DNA of 64,000 nucleotides from CAVQZA01 sp963724805 (GCA_963724805.1 CAVRWA010000014.1:1488001-1552000), one strand, 5' to 3'; positions 25,355-34,612 are shown, counted from the stretch's first letter. The notes: generated from the letters alone by a model not told the origin. A program made the numbers and translations.

Positions 25355-26803
25355 GTGACGCTCGCGCCCGACCTCGTGCGCCGCTTCGAGGACGCCCTCG
25401 GGGCCGGCGGCGTGATCGGGGAGCCGGAGCAGCTGCGCGTCTACGACTGCGACGGCCTCACGGGACGGCGGGTCGTGCCCTCGCTCGTGACCCTGCCGGA
25501 AACGACGGAAGAGGTCGCTGCGGTGGTCCGGATCTGCAACGAGGCCTCACTGCCGTTCGTCGCGCGCGGCGCGGGCACGGGCCTCTCGGGCGGCGCTCTG
25601 CCCGTGGCCGAGGGGATCGTGATCTCGCTGGCCCGGATGACCCGGATCCTCTCGGCCGACCCCGAGCGCGGTCGTGTCGTCGCGCAGCCGGGCGTCACCA
25701 ACCTCGAGGTCACGCGCGCGGTCGCTGCGGCGGGCTTCTACTACGCGCCGGACCCGTCGAGCCAGCAGGTCTGCACGATCGGCGGCAACGTCGCCGAGAA
25801 CTCCGGCGGTGCCCACTGCCTCAAGTACGGCTTCACCGTCAACCACGTGCTCGCCGCGACGGTCGTGCTGCCGGACGGCGAGATCGTCGAGCTCGGGCTC
25901 GGCGATCCGGGCCCCGACCTGGTCGGCCTCTTCGTCGGCTCCGAAGGGACGCTCGGGATCGCGACCGAGCTCACCCTGCGGGTGCTGCGGCGGCCCGAGG
26001 CGGTGCGGACGCTGCTTGCGGGCTTCCCCTCGACCGACGCGGCCGGCGCCGCCGTCTCGGGCACGATCGCGGCCGGGATCATGCCCGCCGCGATCGAGAT
26101 GATGGACCGGCTGACGATCGAGGCGGCCGAGTCGGCCGTCGGCGCGGGGTACCCGCCCGGCGCGGCGGCGGTGCTGATCATCGAGCTCGACGGCGTCACG
26201 GCGCAGGTCGTGGAGGACCTCGCCGCGGTGGAAGAGATCTGCCGCCGTCACGGCGGCTTCGGGCTCCACATCGCCGCGGACGAGGCCGAGCGCGCGGCCG
26301 TGTGGCGCGGGCGCAAGTCCGCCTTCGCCGCGATGGGCCGGATCAGCCCGGACTACTACGTCCAGGACGGGGTGGTGCCGCGCACGAAGCTGCCCGAGGT
26401 GCTGCGGCGGATCAACGTCCTTTCGGGCGAGTACGGGCTGCGCGTCGGCAACGTCTTCCACGCGGGCGACGGGAACCTCCATCCGCTCGTCCTCTACGAC
26501 GGCTCGCTCGAGGGCGAGCCGGAGCGGGCGGAGGAGCTCGCGGGCAAGATCCTCGAGGCGTGCCTCGACGCGGGTGGCTCGCTCACCGGCGAGCACGGCG
26601 TCGGCACCGACAAGGCGTGCTCGATGCCGCTGATGTTCGGGGAGGCCGACCTGGAGACGATGCACCGCGTGCGGCGCGCCTTCGACCCGAACGGCCTCTC
26701 GAACCCCGGCAAGGCCTTCCCGACCCCGCGCCTCTGCGGCGAGGTTCCCGGCCCCTACCGCGCCCATCCGCTCGAGAAGGCAGGCCTCGCTGAGCGCCTT
26801 TGA
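25355..26803 (+). CDS. glcD: Glycolate oxidase FAD subunit GlcD
   Basis: A 482-residue VAO-family flavoprotein subunit. The FAD-binding core reads PFVARGAGTGLSGGALPV with GGNVAENSGGAHCLKYG, and the C-terminal FAD-oxidase domain contains NVFHAGDGNLHPLVL and GEHGVGTDK. It oxidises glycolate to glyoxylate with GlcE and GlcF. The GTG is seven bases after TAGAGT. D-lactate dehydrogenases are close relatives, but the adjacent glcE, glcF and malate synthase favour glycolate. Confidence 0.93.
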   Translation: MTLAPDLVRRFEDALGAGGVIGEPEQLRVYDCDGLTGRRVVPSLVTLPETTEEVAAVVRICNEASLPFVARGAGTGLSGGALPVAEGIVISLARMTRILSADPERGRVVAQPGVTNLEVTRAVAAAGFYYAPDPSSQQVCTIGGNVAENSGGAHCLKYGFTVNHVLAATVVLPDGEIVELGLGDPGPDLVGLFVGSEGTLGIATELTLRVLRRPEAVRTLLAGFPSTDAAGAAVSGTIAAGIMPAAIEMMDRLTIEAAESAVGAGYPPGAAAVLIIELDGVTAQVVEDLAAVEEICRRHGGFGLHIAADEAERAAVWRGRKSAFAAMGRISPDYYVQDGVVPRTKLPEVLRRINVLSGEYGLRVGNVFHAGDGNLHPLVLYDGSLEGEPERAEELAGKILEACLDAGGSLTGEHGVGTDKACSMPLMFGEADLETMHRVRRAFDPNGLSNPGKAFPTPRLCGEVPGPYRAHPLEKAGLAERL

Positions 26804-26813
26804 GCCCCGCACC

Positions 26814-27650
26814 GTGGCCGAGGTTTCGGCGTTCCTGCGGGACGCGGACCGCGTCGAGATCGGGATGTCGCTCTCGGCCGACCGGCTCGACCGGGTGCTC
26901 GAGCACGAGCCGGGCGACCTCACGTGCGTCGTCGAGGCCGGGATTCGCCTCTCGGCCCTGAACGAGCGGCTTGCCGAGCACGGGCAGCGGCTCTCGCTCG
27001 ACCCGCCCGGCGACCCGACGCTCGGCGCCTGCGTCGCGGCCGACCTCTCCGGGCCGCGCAGCCACCGCTTCGGGACGATGCGCGACCTCCTCCTCGGGAT
27101 GACCGTCGTGCTCGCGGACGGCACCGTCGCGAGCTCGGGTGGCAAGGTGGTGAAGAACGTCGCGGGCTACGACCTCGCGAAGCTCTTCTGCGGCTCGCAG
27201 GGGCGGCTCGGCCTGATCGCGCGGGTGAGCCTCCGCCTCCATCCGCTCCCGGCAGAGATGCGCTCGCTCGCGGTGCCCGTGCCCGGCCCGGCGGAGGGGC
27301 GCAGGCTGCTGCGGGAGCTGCGCGCCTCGCAGCTCGTGCCGTGCGCCGCCGACCTGCACGTCCCGGGTGAGCTCGCGCTGCTGTTCGAGGGCGCGCCGCG
27401 CGGGGTCGAAGCCGAGCTCGAGGCCGCGCGCGCCCTGCTCGGCGGGGAGGAGTCCGACCCCTGGCCCGGGCTGCTCGCCTTCCAGGCCGCCGCCCGCGGG
27501 CGCGTCCCGTTCGACGGCCTCGACGGGCCTACACCGCCGTTCCTCGCCCGCCGCGACACCGCGTACGTCGCGCACGAGGTCGAGGCGCGCTGGCCGCCGC
27601 TCGCCGAGCGCGTGCGCGCCGCTCTCGACCCCGAGGGCGTGCTCGCGTGA
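26814..27650 (+). CDS. glcE: Glycolate oxidase FAD-binding subunit GlcE
   Basis: A 278-residue shorter paralogue of GlcD with the GlcE pattern SLDPPGDPTLGACVAADLSGPRS (split at the FAD loop) and GKVVKNVAGYDLAKLFCGSQG. The GTG given is the first standard start, but the family usually begins earlier: the in-frame segment LSAFEPRTVAEV just before it fits GlcE, and a CTG at 26790 inside glcD could be the real start. It ends in a GTGA overlap with glcF. Confidence 0.9.
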   Translation: MAEVSAFLRDADRVEIGMSLSADRLDRVLEHEPGDLTCVVEAGIRLSALNERLAEHGQRLSLDPPGDPTLGACVAADLSGPRSHRFGTMRDLLLGMTVVLADGTVASSGGKVVKNVAGYDLAKLFCGSQGRLGLIARVSLRLHPLPAEMRSLAVPVPGPAEGRRLLRELRASQLVPCAADLHVPGELALLFEGAPRGVEAELEAARALLGGEESDPWPGLLAFQAAARGRVPFDGLDGPTPPFLARRDTAYVAHEVEARWPPLAERVRAALDPEGVLA

Positions 27651-28867
27651 AGGCCGAGCTCCTCTCCGACTGCGTCCACTGCGGCTTCTGCCTGCCGACC
27701 TGCCCCACCTACGTCCTCTGGCACGAGGAGATGGACTCGCCGCGCGGCCGCATCCAGCTGATGGAAGGGATCCTCGACGGGTCGATGGAGCTCAACGCGA
27801 CCGTCGTCTCGCACTTCGACGCCTGCCTCGGCTGCGTCGCTTGCGTGACGGCGTGCCCGTCCGGCGTCCAGTACGGCCGGCTGATCGAGGAGACGCGCGC
27901 CGAGGTCGAGACGCACTTCCGCCGCTCACTCACCGATCAGCTGCTGCGCAGCGCCGTCTTCGCGGTCTTCCCGCACCGGCGGCGGCTCTCGGCGGCGCTC
28001 GCGCTCGCTCCGCTCGGTCGCAAGGTCGGCCCGAAGCGCCTGCGCGAACTGGCGGAGCTCGCGCCGCGCCGCCGCGTCGCGGATTGGCCGCCGGAGCTGA
28101 CGCCCGGGACCGGCCCCACGGTCGGCCTGCTCGCCGGCTGTGTCCAGAGCGTCGCGTTCGGAGACGTCAACACCGCGACGGCGCGCGTCCTCGCCGCCGA
28201 CGGCTACGCGGTCGCATGCCCGCGCGAGCAGGGCTGCTGCGGCGCCCTCGCCGTCCACGGCGGCCGACTGGAGGACGGGCGCGAGGCCGCGCGCCGCACG
28301 ATCGCCGCGCTCGAGGGCTACGACCTCGTCGCCACGAACGCGGCGGGCTGCGGCTCGAATCTCAAGGACTACGGCGGCCTGCTCGCGGACGACCCCTCCT
28401 GGGCCGAGCGCGCCGCCGCGTTCTCGGCCAGGGTGAGGGACGTCTCGGAGCTGATCGCCGAGCCCCGGGCCGAGCGCCGCCCGCTCGAGGTGCGCGTCGC
28501 CTACCACGACGCCTGCCACCTGCGCCACGCGCAGGGGATCACCGCCGAGCCGCGCGAGGCGCTCGCCGCGGTTCCCGGCCTCGTGCGGCTCGAGCCCGAG
28601 GGGCAGGAGCTCTGCTGCGGCAGCGCGGGGATCTACAACCTCGTCCAGCCCGAGGCGGCGCGCGAGCTGGGCGACCGCAAGGCCGCGGCCGTGCTCGCGA
28701 CCGGGGCCGAGGCGCTCGCGAGCTCGAACCCCGGCTGCCTGATCCAGCTCACGACGGCGCTTCGTCGGGCCGGGCGGCCGCTCCCGGCTTACCATCCGAT
28801 CCAGCTCGTGGACGCGTCGATCCGCGGGCTCAGCCCCGACGACCTGTCGAAGGAGGCACGCTTGTGA
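27647..28867 (+). CDS. glcF: Glycolate oxidase iron-sulfur subunit GlcF
   Basis: A 406-residue subunit with two 4Fe-4S motifs near the N-terminus (CVHCGFCLPTCP and CLGCVACVTACP) and two CCG domains (EQGCCGALAVHGG and ELCCGSAGIYN). It carries electrons from GlcDE to the quinone pool. The GTG start lies in the overlap with glcE, and the end overlaps the malate synthase GTG in the same way, so four genes form one coupled operon. Confidence 0.93.
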   Translation: MKAELLSDCVHCGFCLPTCPTYVLWHEEMDSPRGRIQLMEGILDGSMELNATVVSHFDACLGCVACVTACPSGVQYGRLIEETRAEVETHFRRSLTDQLLRSAVFAVFPHRRRLSAALALAPLGRKVGPKRLRELAELAPRRRVADWPPELTPGTGPTVGLLAGCVQSVAFGDVNTATARVLAADGYAVACPREQGCCGALAVHGGRLEDGREAARRTIAALEGYDLVATNAAGCGSNLKDYGGLLADDPSWAERAAAFSARVRDVSELIAEPRAERRPLEVRVAYHDACHLRHAQGITAEPREALAAVPGLVRLEPEGQELCCGSAGIYNLVQPEAARELGDRKAAAVLATGAEALASSNPGCLIQLTTALRRAGRPLPAYHPIQLVDASIRGLSPDDLSKEARL

Positions 28868-30357
28868 CCGTCCTGACCGAGGAGGCCCGCGAGTTCGTGA
28901 CGCTGCTCCAGCGCGAGCTCGGCCCCGAACGCGACGAGCTGCTCGCGCGCCGGCACGAGCGCGCCGAGCGTCTGCGCGCGGGCGAGCTGCCCGACTTCCT
29001 CCCCGAGACAGCGCCCGTGCGCGCGGGAGACTGGCTCGTGCCGCCCGCGCCCGCCGACCTCCAGGACCGCCGCGTCGAGATCACCGGGCCGGTCGACGCG
29101 AAGATGGTGATCAACGCGCTCAACTCCGGCGCGAAGGTGTTCATGGCCGACTTCGAGGACGCCAACTCGCCGACCTGGGCGAATGTTACCGAGGGCCAGG
29201 AGAACCTCTCTCAAGCGATCGACCGCACGCTCGAGTTCTCGAGCCCGGAGGGCAAGGAGTACCGGCTGAACGACGAGGTCGCGACGCTGCTCGTGCGCCC
29301 GCGCGGCTGGCACCTCGTCGAACGCCACTTCGAGGTCGACGGTGCGGCGGTCTCAGCGAGCCTGTTCGACTTCGGCCTCTACGTGCTCCGCAACCACGCG
29401 CGGCTCGCTGCGGCCGGCACGGGGCCGTACTTCTACCTGCCGAAGCTCGAGTCGTACCGGGAGGCGGCGCTGTGGAACCGCGCGTTTGAGGTCGCACAAA
29501 GTGCCCTCGGGATCCCGAGCGGGACGATCCGCGCCACCGTCCTGATCGAGACGATCCTCGCCGCGTTCGAGATGGACGAGATCCTGCACGCGCTCGGCCC
29601 GCACGCGACAGGGCTGAACGCAGGGCGCTGGGACTACATCTTCAGCGTGATCAAGAAGCTCGGGCACCGGCCGGAGTTCGTGCTCCCGGATCGCGGCGAC
29701 GTGACCATGGGCGTGCCGTTCATGCGCTCCTACGCGGAGCTGCTCGTCCACACCTGCCACCGCCGGGGCGCGCACGCGATCGGCGGGATGGCCGCGTTCA
29801 TCCCCTCGCGGCGCGACGCCGAGGTGAACGCGGTCGCGCTCGCGAAGGTGCGCGAGGACAAGGAGCGCGAGGCGGGGCAGGGCTTCGACGGCACCTGGGT
29901 CGCGCATCCCGACCTCGTCCCCGTCGCGATGGAGGTGTTCGACCGCGTGCTCGGCGAACGGCAAAACCAGCTCGAGGTGATGCGCGACGACATCGAGCCC
30001 GATGCCGCGGCGCTGCTCGACGTGGCCGCGACTCCGGGCGCGATCACCGAGGCCGGCGTGCGCAACAACGTCTCGGTCGGGATCCAGTACCTCGCCGCCT
30101 GGCTCCGCGGCTCGGGCGCAGTCGCGATCTTCAACCTGATGGAGGACGCGGCCACCTCCGAGATCGCGCGCTCCCAGATCTGGCAGTGGCTGCATCACGG
30201 CGAGGTCGCGCGCGAGGACGTGCTCCGGATCCAGGCCGAGGAGGTCGACAAGCTCGGCCCGGGCTACGAGGAGGCGAGCGAGCTCTTCGACCAGGTGGCG
30301 CTCGGCGACGAGTTCGTCGAGTTCCTTACGGTCCCGGCCTACGCGCACCTGAAGTAA
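28864..30357 (+). CDS. aceB: Malate synthase A
   Basis: A 497-residue enzyme condensing glyoxylate with acetyl-CoA to malate. Seen are GPVDAKMVINALNSGAKVF, the acidic MADFEDANSPTW, the signature ATGLNAGRWDYIFSVIKK and the late NLMEDAATSEIARSQIWQW. The length fits the A form (about 530 residues or less) rather than the long G form. Directly after glcDEF, it assimilates the glyoxylate they make. No isocitrate lyase is in the window. Confidence 0.95.
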   Translation: MTVLTEEAREFVTLLQRELGPERDELLARRHERAERLRAGELPDFLPETAPVRAGDWLVPPAPADLQDRRVEITGPVDAKMVINALNSGAKVFMADFEDANSPTWANVTEGQENLSQAIDRTLEFSSPEGKEYRLNDEVATLLVRPRGWHLVERHFEVDGAAVSASLFDFGLYVLRNHARLAAAGTGPYFYLPKLESYREAALWNRAFEVAQSALGIPSGTIRATVLIETILAAFEMDEILHALGPHATGLNAGRWDYIFSVIKKLGHRPEFVLPDRGDVTMGVPFMRSYAELLVHTCHRRGAHAIGGMAAFIPSRRDAEVNAVALAKVREDKEREAGQGFDGTWVAHPDLVPVAMEVFDRVLGERQNQLEVMRDDIEPDAAALLDVAATPGAITEAGVRNNVSVGIQYLAAWLRGSGAVAIFNLMEDAATSEIARSQIWQWLHHGEVAREDVLRIQAEEVDKLGPGYEEASELFDQVALGDEFVEFLTVPAYAHLK

Positions 30358-30393
30358 GGCTCGACCCGGTTCCTGCCGATACACCGCAGCACG

Positions 30394-30720
30394 ATGACGG
30401 TGTTGCGGCTCCTCGGGATCGTCGGCGTGCTCATCGCCATGGCAGTCGCGGTCAAAGGCGGGATGCTGCCCTTCGGCTCCGGCTCGAGCGGGAGCAAATC
30501 GCCGATGGAGCAGCAGATCGACAGGGCGAAGTTCACGGGCGCCGAGGCGGCGCTAGACGCGTACCACGCGGGCACGGCGACGTACGCGGGCGCGCCCGCG
30601 ATCCCCGGTGTCACGGTCGTCCGAGCGAGCACGGCGTCCTACTGTCTCCAGGCCCAGGCCGGCACGACGATCGAGCACGAGATCGGCCCGGGCGGCGTCG
30701 TCACCGCCGGCGCCTGCTAG
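30394..30720 (+). CDS. Small membrane-anchored or exported protein
   Basis: A 108-residue protein with one hydrophobic N-terminal segment (residues 3-22), a Ser/Gly linker, a short helix and a small C-terminal domain with two Cys (SYCLQAQ and the final Cys). The pattern IDRAKFTGAEAALDAYHAGTATYAG with a later SYCLQ resembles the C-terminal parts of some actinobacterial pilin-like proteins, but there is no prepilin cleavage site. The function is unknown. Confidence 0.65.
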   Translation: MTVLRLLGIVGVLIAMAVAVKGGMLPFGSGSSGSKSPMEQQIDRAKFTGAEAALDAYHAGTATYAGAPAIPGVTVVRASTASYCLQAQAGTTIEHEIGPGGVVTAGAC

Positions 30721-30785
30721 CGAGGCTCTTCAACACCGCGGCGGCTACGGCCGCCGCGTCCACCGAGCTGCCCGTCACCGACCAA

Positions 30786-30807
30786 CCTTGTGCTCATGAG
30801 CACAAGG
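30786..30807. terminator. Perfect 22-bp palindrome between convergent genes
   Basis: CCTTGTGCTCATGAGCACAAGG is a perfect inverted repeat lying between the stop of the small exported protein (+) and the stop of the hydrolase (-). It suits a bidirectional hairpin terminator, although there is no U-tract and the loop would be minimal. A protein-binding palindrome is the alternative. Confidence 0.5.
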
Positions 30808-30818
30808 GTTTGACGGGT

Positions 30819-31565
30819 CTACGTGCTGGTCAAAAAAGCAGAAACCGCCGCGGCCGTCTCGTCGTAGGCGTCCCAGAGCACGGTGTGCCCACCGGGCACC
30901 TTCACGATCTCGGTGCTCGCGCGCGGCTCCCCGTGGAACGGGATCCACGAGGCCTCGCCCAGAACGACCAGCGTTGGGCACTCCGGGAGCGGCGGCGAAG
31001 GGGTTGCCATCTCGCTCCACGCGGTCACGATCGCGCTGCGGCAGTAATGGACGCGGAGGCCGCCGCCCTCCGCCGCCGAGACGAGATCCTCCGCGCTCTC
31101 GGCCTCGACCAGCTCGCGCGGCGCGCGGAGGATCGTGCCGGAGGCGTAGCGGAAGTCGACGTACTCGCCGAGCGAGCCGAAGGTCGTCTCGAGCCGGACC
31201 GCCTCGGCCTGCGCGAGCGCCGTCGAGGGGTCGATGTGGAGCGCGGGATCGAGCAGCACCGCACGCTCGACGTGCTCGGGCGCGCGCACGGCGAGCTCGG
31301 CGACGAGAAGGCCGCCGAAGCTGTGCCCCATCCAGACCGCCGGCTCCTCGACCGTCTCGAGCAGGTCGGCGACGTGCGTCTCCACGTCCCACGGCGGCGA
31401 CCAGCCCGACTCGCCGTGGCCGCGGAGGTCGACCCCGACCACGCGGAAGCCGCCGAGCGCATCGTTCGCGAGTCGCCGGAAGCGCGAGAGCCGGCTCGTC
31501 ACGCCGTGCAGGCAGACAACGAGCTGCCCGTCCGCGGGGCCCCACTGTTCGGTGTGCAGTTGCAT
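30819..31565 (-). CDS. Alpha/beta-fold hydrolase
   Basis: A 248-residue hydrolase. The nucleophile elbow is GHSFGG, the oxyanion strand is VVCLHGVTS, the later acid is near LVVLGEASWIPF, and the His is in VPGGHTVLWD. It starts five bases after the xdhC-like stop, so it is the last gene of the molybdenum-enzyme accessory operon. It may act on a product of that pathway, for example an ester or an opened ring; the substrate is not predictable. Confidence 0.85.
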   Translation of the reverse strand: MQLHTEQWGPADGQLVVCLHGVTSRLSRFRRLANDALGGFRVVGVDLRGHGESGWSPPWDVETHVADLLETVEEPAVWMGHSFGGLLVAELAVRAPEHVERAVLLDPALHIDPSTALAQAEAVRLETTFGSLGEYVDFRYASGTILRAPRELVEAESAEDLVSAAEGGGLRVHYCRSAIVTAWSEMATPSPPLPECPTLVVLGEASWIPFHGEPRASTEIVKVPGGHTVLWDAYDETAAAVSAFLTST

Positions 31566-31570
31566 GGGTC

Positions 31571-32620
31571 TCAGCCCTCCACGTGGATGCGGGTCGGTGA
31601 GTCGCGCAGCGGCCGTCCCGGCCGGCCTGCACGGGCGGCGAGCGCCTCGGCCAGGATCGCGAGCGCGGTCTCGGCCGGGGTGTCGGCGCCGAGGTCGAGC
31701 CCGGCGGGACCGTGGATGCGCGTCAGTGCCTCCTCCGGGACGCCCGCCTCGAGCAGCTTCTCGCGGCGCCCCGCCTGCGTCTTGCGCGAGCCGAGCGCGC
31801 CGACGTAGAACGCCTCGCTCGCGAGCGCGCCCTGGAGCGCGGGGATGTCGAAGCGCTCGTCGTGGTTCAGGCAGGCGACCGCGGTGTCCCGGTCGAGGTT
31901 CAGCTCGGGCAGCGCGTCCTCGGGCCAGGTGACCATGATCCTGTCGGCGCTCGGCAGCCGCTCGGGCGTCGCGAAGGTCGCGCGCGCGTCGACGACGATC
32001 GTGTCCCAGCCGACGAGCTTCGCCGCGGCGCAGAGCGCTTCGGCGGTGTCTACGGCGCCGAAGACGACGAACCGGGGCGGCGGCCCGTACACCTCGGCAT
32101 AGACCCGGTCGCCCTCGCGCTTCAGCAGGCCGTTCCGCTGGATCTCGGCGGCCAGCCCCGCCAGCGCCGGCGGCCCGTCGCCCAGCGTCTCACCCGAGTC
32201 GAGCAGGACGAGCAGCTTCGAGCCCGCGTGCTCGCCCTCGAGCACCGTGAAGCAGACCGCGCGCTCCTCGTTCGCGACGACCTCGAACAGCCGCTCGCCC
32301 AGCGTCGCGTCGAACCGATCCACGTAGACGTCGATCTCGCCGCCGCAGGGAAGCCCGACCTCGAGCGCCTCGTCGTCGGAGATCCCGTAGGTGAGCAGCC
32401 GGGGCTCGGCCCCGGCGAGCACCTGGCGGGCGCTCTCGTACACGTCGTTCTCGACGCAGCCGCCCGACACGGAGCCGGCGAGCTCGCCGGTCTCCGAGAC
32501 CACGAACTTCGAGCCGACCGGCCGCGGCGCCGAGAGACGCGTCGCGACGACCGTCGCGACCGCGGCGTCCTTCCCCTCGCCGCGCCAGCGGGCGAGGTCG
32601 GAGGCGACCTCGCGCATCAT
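31571..32620 (-). CDS. xdhC: XdhC/CoxI-family molybdenum cofactor maturation protein
   Basis: A 349-residue protein with the XdhC_CoxI domain (VATVVATRLSAPRPVGSKF, GSVSGGCVENDVYE, GLPCGGEIDVYVD) and a C-terminal Rossmann domain (PPPRFVVFGAVDTAEALC, NHDERFDIPALQGAL, YVGALGSRKTQAGRR). XdhC proteins bind and sulfurate the molybdenum cofactor before insertion into xanthine dehydrogenase-type enzymes. The ATGATG start overlaps the coxE-like stop. It serves the divergent hydroxylase genes. Confidence 0.93.
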   Translation of the reverse strand: MMREVASDLARWRGEGKDAAVATVVATRLSAPRPVGSKFVVSETGELAGSVSGGCVENDVYESARQVLAGAEPRLLTYGISDDEALEVGLPCGGEIDVYVDRFDATLGERLFEVVANEERAVCFTVLEGEHAGSKLLVLLDSGETLGDGPPALAGLAAEIQRNGLLKREGDRVYAEVYGPPPRFVVFGAVDTAEALCAAAKLVGWDTIVVDARATFATPERLPSADRIMVTWPEDALPELNLDRDTAVACLNHDERFDIPALQGALASEAFYVGALGSRKTQAGRREKLLEAGVPEEALTRIHGPAGLDLGADTPAETALAILAEALAARAGRPGRPLRDSPTRIHVEG

Positions 32621-33747
32621 GCCGCGTGCCTCCGCTCGATCCCGGCCAGCGCGGCCGCGAGCTCCTCGAGGCTCGCGACGTCGTGGCCCGGCAGGAAGCG
32701 GTCGATGTAGGGGAGCGCCGCCTGCATCCCCCCGGCGAGCGGCTGGAACTCCGGGTGCCCCTTGAGCGGGTTGACCCACACCACCGCGAAGGCCTGGCGC
32801 GCGAGCCGTGCCATCTCGTGTCCGACGAGGGCGGCGTCGTCGCGCTCCCAGCCGTCGGAGAGGATCACGACCACCGCGCCGCGGGTGAGGGCGCGCCGTC
32901 CCCAGAGGTCGTTGAAGTGCTTGAGCGAGGAGCCGATCCGGGTCCCGCCCGACCAGTCCACGACCCGTGCCGAGGCCGCGTCGAGCGCCGCCTCGGGGTC
33001 CCGGGACTCGAGCTCGGGCGTCAGCCGGGTCAGGCGCGTGCCGAAGGCGAACGTCTCGACGCCGCGGCCCGAGCCGTGCGCTGCGTGCAGGAAGAGCAGC
33101 AGCGCCCGCGAGTAGCGCTCCATCGAGCCCGAGACGTCGCAGATCAGGACGAGCTTGCGGTTGCGCTCGACCCGGGCGCGGTACGGCCGCTCGAGCGGGT
33201 CGCCGCCGGTCGCAAGCGAGGCGCGGACCATGCGCCGCAGGTCGAGCCGCTCGCCGCGCGGGGCCGGGCGCAGGCGCCGCGAGCGGCGCTTCGGCCGCTG
33301 CGTCGCGATCTGTGCGATCAGCTTGCGGGCGCGGGCGAGCTCCTCCGGGGTCATCTCGGCGAAGTCCTTGTGGCGCAGGGTCTCCTCGAAGCTGAAGCCG
33401 CCGGTCTCGTCGTCGCCCGCGTCGGGCGGCTGCTCGCCGTCGGCCTGCGTCCCGGCGGGAACGGCGCGGAGCTCGCGCCTGGTCAGCTCGGCCTGCCGCC
33501 GCTGCTCGAGCCGAACGGGCGCGCCGAGGAACCACGCGGCGAATGCGCGGTCGAACGTCTCGAGGTCGTCGGCGCGCGAGACGAGCGTGGTGCGGAGCGT
33601 CCAGTAGACGTCGTCGCGGCGCGCGAGCCCTGTCTCGTCGAGCCCGCTCAGCGCGTCGGCGAGCCGGCCGGGGCCGACCTCGAGCCCGGCCTCGCGCAGG
33701 ATCCGGCCGAACGTGACCACCTGGCGGAGAACGGCATCACCCTGCAC
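32617..33747 (-). CDS. coxE: CoxE-like VWA-domain protein
   Basis: A 376-residue protein with a charged N-terminal half and a C-terminal von Willebrand A domain. The MIDAS motif is DVSGSMERYS, with the supporting Thr in SGGTRIGSSL and Asp in VVILSDGWERDD. In CO dehydrogenase clusters CoxE works with the MoxR-type ATPase CoxD to mature the active site. The GTG start overlaps coxD by 11 bases, and the end overlaps xdhC. Confidence 0.9.
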   Translation of the reverse strand: MQGDAVLRQVVTFGRILREAGLEVGPGRLADALSGLDETGLARRDDVYWTLRTTLVSRADDLETFDRAFAAWFLGAPVRLEQRRQAELTRRELRAVPAGTQADGEQPPDAGDDETGGFSFEETLRHKDFAEMTPEELARARKLIAQIATQRPKRRSRRLRPAPRGERLDLRRMVRASLATGGDPLERPYRARVERNRKLVLICDVSGSMERYSRALLLFLHAAHGSGRGVETFAFGTRLTRLTPELESRDPEAALDAASARVVDWSGGTRIGSSLKHFNDLWGRRALTRGAVVVILSDGWERDDAALVGHEMARLARQAFAVVWVNPLKGHPEFQPLAGGMQAALPYIDRFLPGHDVASLEELAAALAGIERRHAA

Positions 33748-34612
33748 TCCGGGCCTCCGCGAGCAGCCCCTGCAGTGTCTCGTCGCGGACGGCCTCCACG
33801 TCCTCGTGGTACTTCAGGACGGAGCCGAGCGTCGCCTCCACCGTCGCGGCATCCAGCTCGTCCCGGCCGAGGGCAGCGAGCGCCCGCGTCCAGTCGATCG
33901 TCTCGGCGACCCCGGGCGGCTTCGCGAGGTCGAGCCCGCGCAGCCCGCGCACGAACGCGGCCGCCTCGACGGCGAGCTTCTCCGGGACGCCCGGCACCCG
34001 CAGGTGCACGATCTCGATCTCCCGCTCGAGCGAGGGGTGGCCGATCCAGTGAAAGAGACAGCGGCGCTTCAGCGCGTCATGGAGCTCACGCGTGCGGTTG
34101 GAGGTGAGGATCGCGTGCGGCTTTCGTTTTGCGCTGACGGTTCCGAGCTCGGGGATCGTGATCTGGAAGTCGGAGAGCACCTCGAGCAGGAAGGCCTCGA
34201 ACTCCTCGTCGGCGCGGTCGATCTCGTCGATCAGCAGCACGACGTCCTCCTCGCACTCGACCGCCTCGAGCAGCGGCCGGCGGATCAGGTACTCGGGCCC
34301 GTACAGCTCGGCCTCGACGACCGTCCCCTCCTGCGCGGCGCGAATGTGCAGCAGCTGACGCGCGTAGTTCCACTCGTAGACGGCGTGCGCGACGTCGAGC
34401 CCCTCGTAGCACTGGAGCCGGATCAGGCGGGCGCCGAGCGCGCCCGCGACCGCCTTCGCCGCCTCCGTCTTGCCGACACCGGCCTCCCCTTCGAGCAGGA
34501 GCGGCTTGTCGAGCGTGAGCGAGAGGAAGAGCGCGGTCGCGAGCCCCCGGTCCGGCAGGTAGCCCTGCTCGCCGAGGGCGGTCTCGAGCGCGTCGATAGA
34601 GTCGAAGCTCAC
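33737..34612 (-). CDS. coxD: CoxD-like MoxR-family AAA+ ATPase
   Basis: A 291-residue AAA+ protein with Walker A EGEAGVGKTEAAK, Walker B VVLLIDEIDRAD, sensor 1 AILTSNRTRELHDALKRR (with the arginine finger nearby) and the MoxR-type RCLFHWIG segment. It is thought to remodel or load the Cu/S/Mo centre in related enzymes. The GTG start has TATGCT six bases upstream on its strand. It heads the coxD-coxE-xdhC-hydrolase operon. Confidence 0.92.
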   Translation of the reverse strand: MSFDSIDALETALGEQGYLPDRGLATALFLSLTLDKPLLLEGEAGVGKTEAAKAVAGALGARLIRLQCYEGLDVAHAVYEWNYARQLLHIRAAQEGTVVEAELYGPEYLIRRPLLEAVECEEDVVLLIDEIDRADEEFEAFLLEVLSDFQITIPELGTVSAKRKPHAILTSNRTRELHDALKRRCLFHWIGHPSLEREIEIVHLRVPGVPEKLAVEAAAFVRGLRGLDLAKPPGVAETIDWTRALAALGRDELDAATVEATLGSVLKYHEDVEAVRDETLQGLLAEARSAG

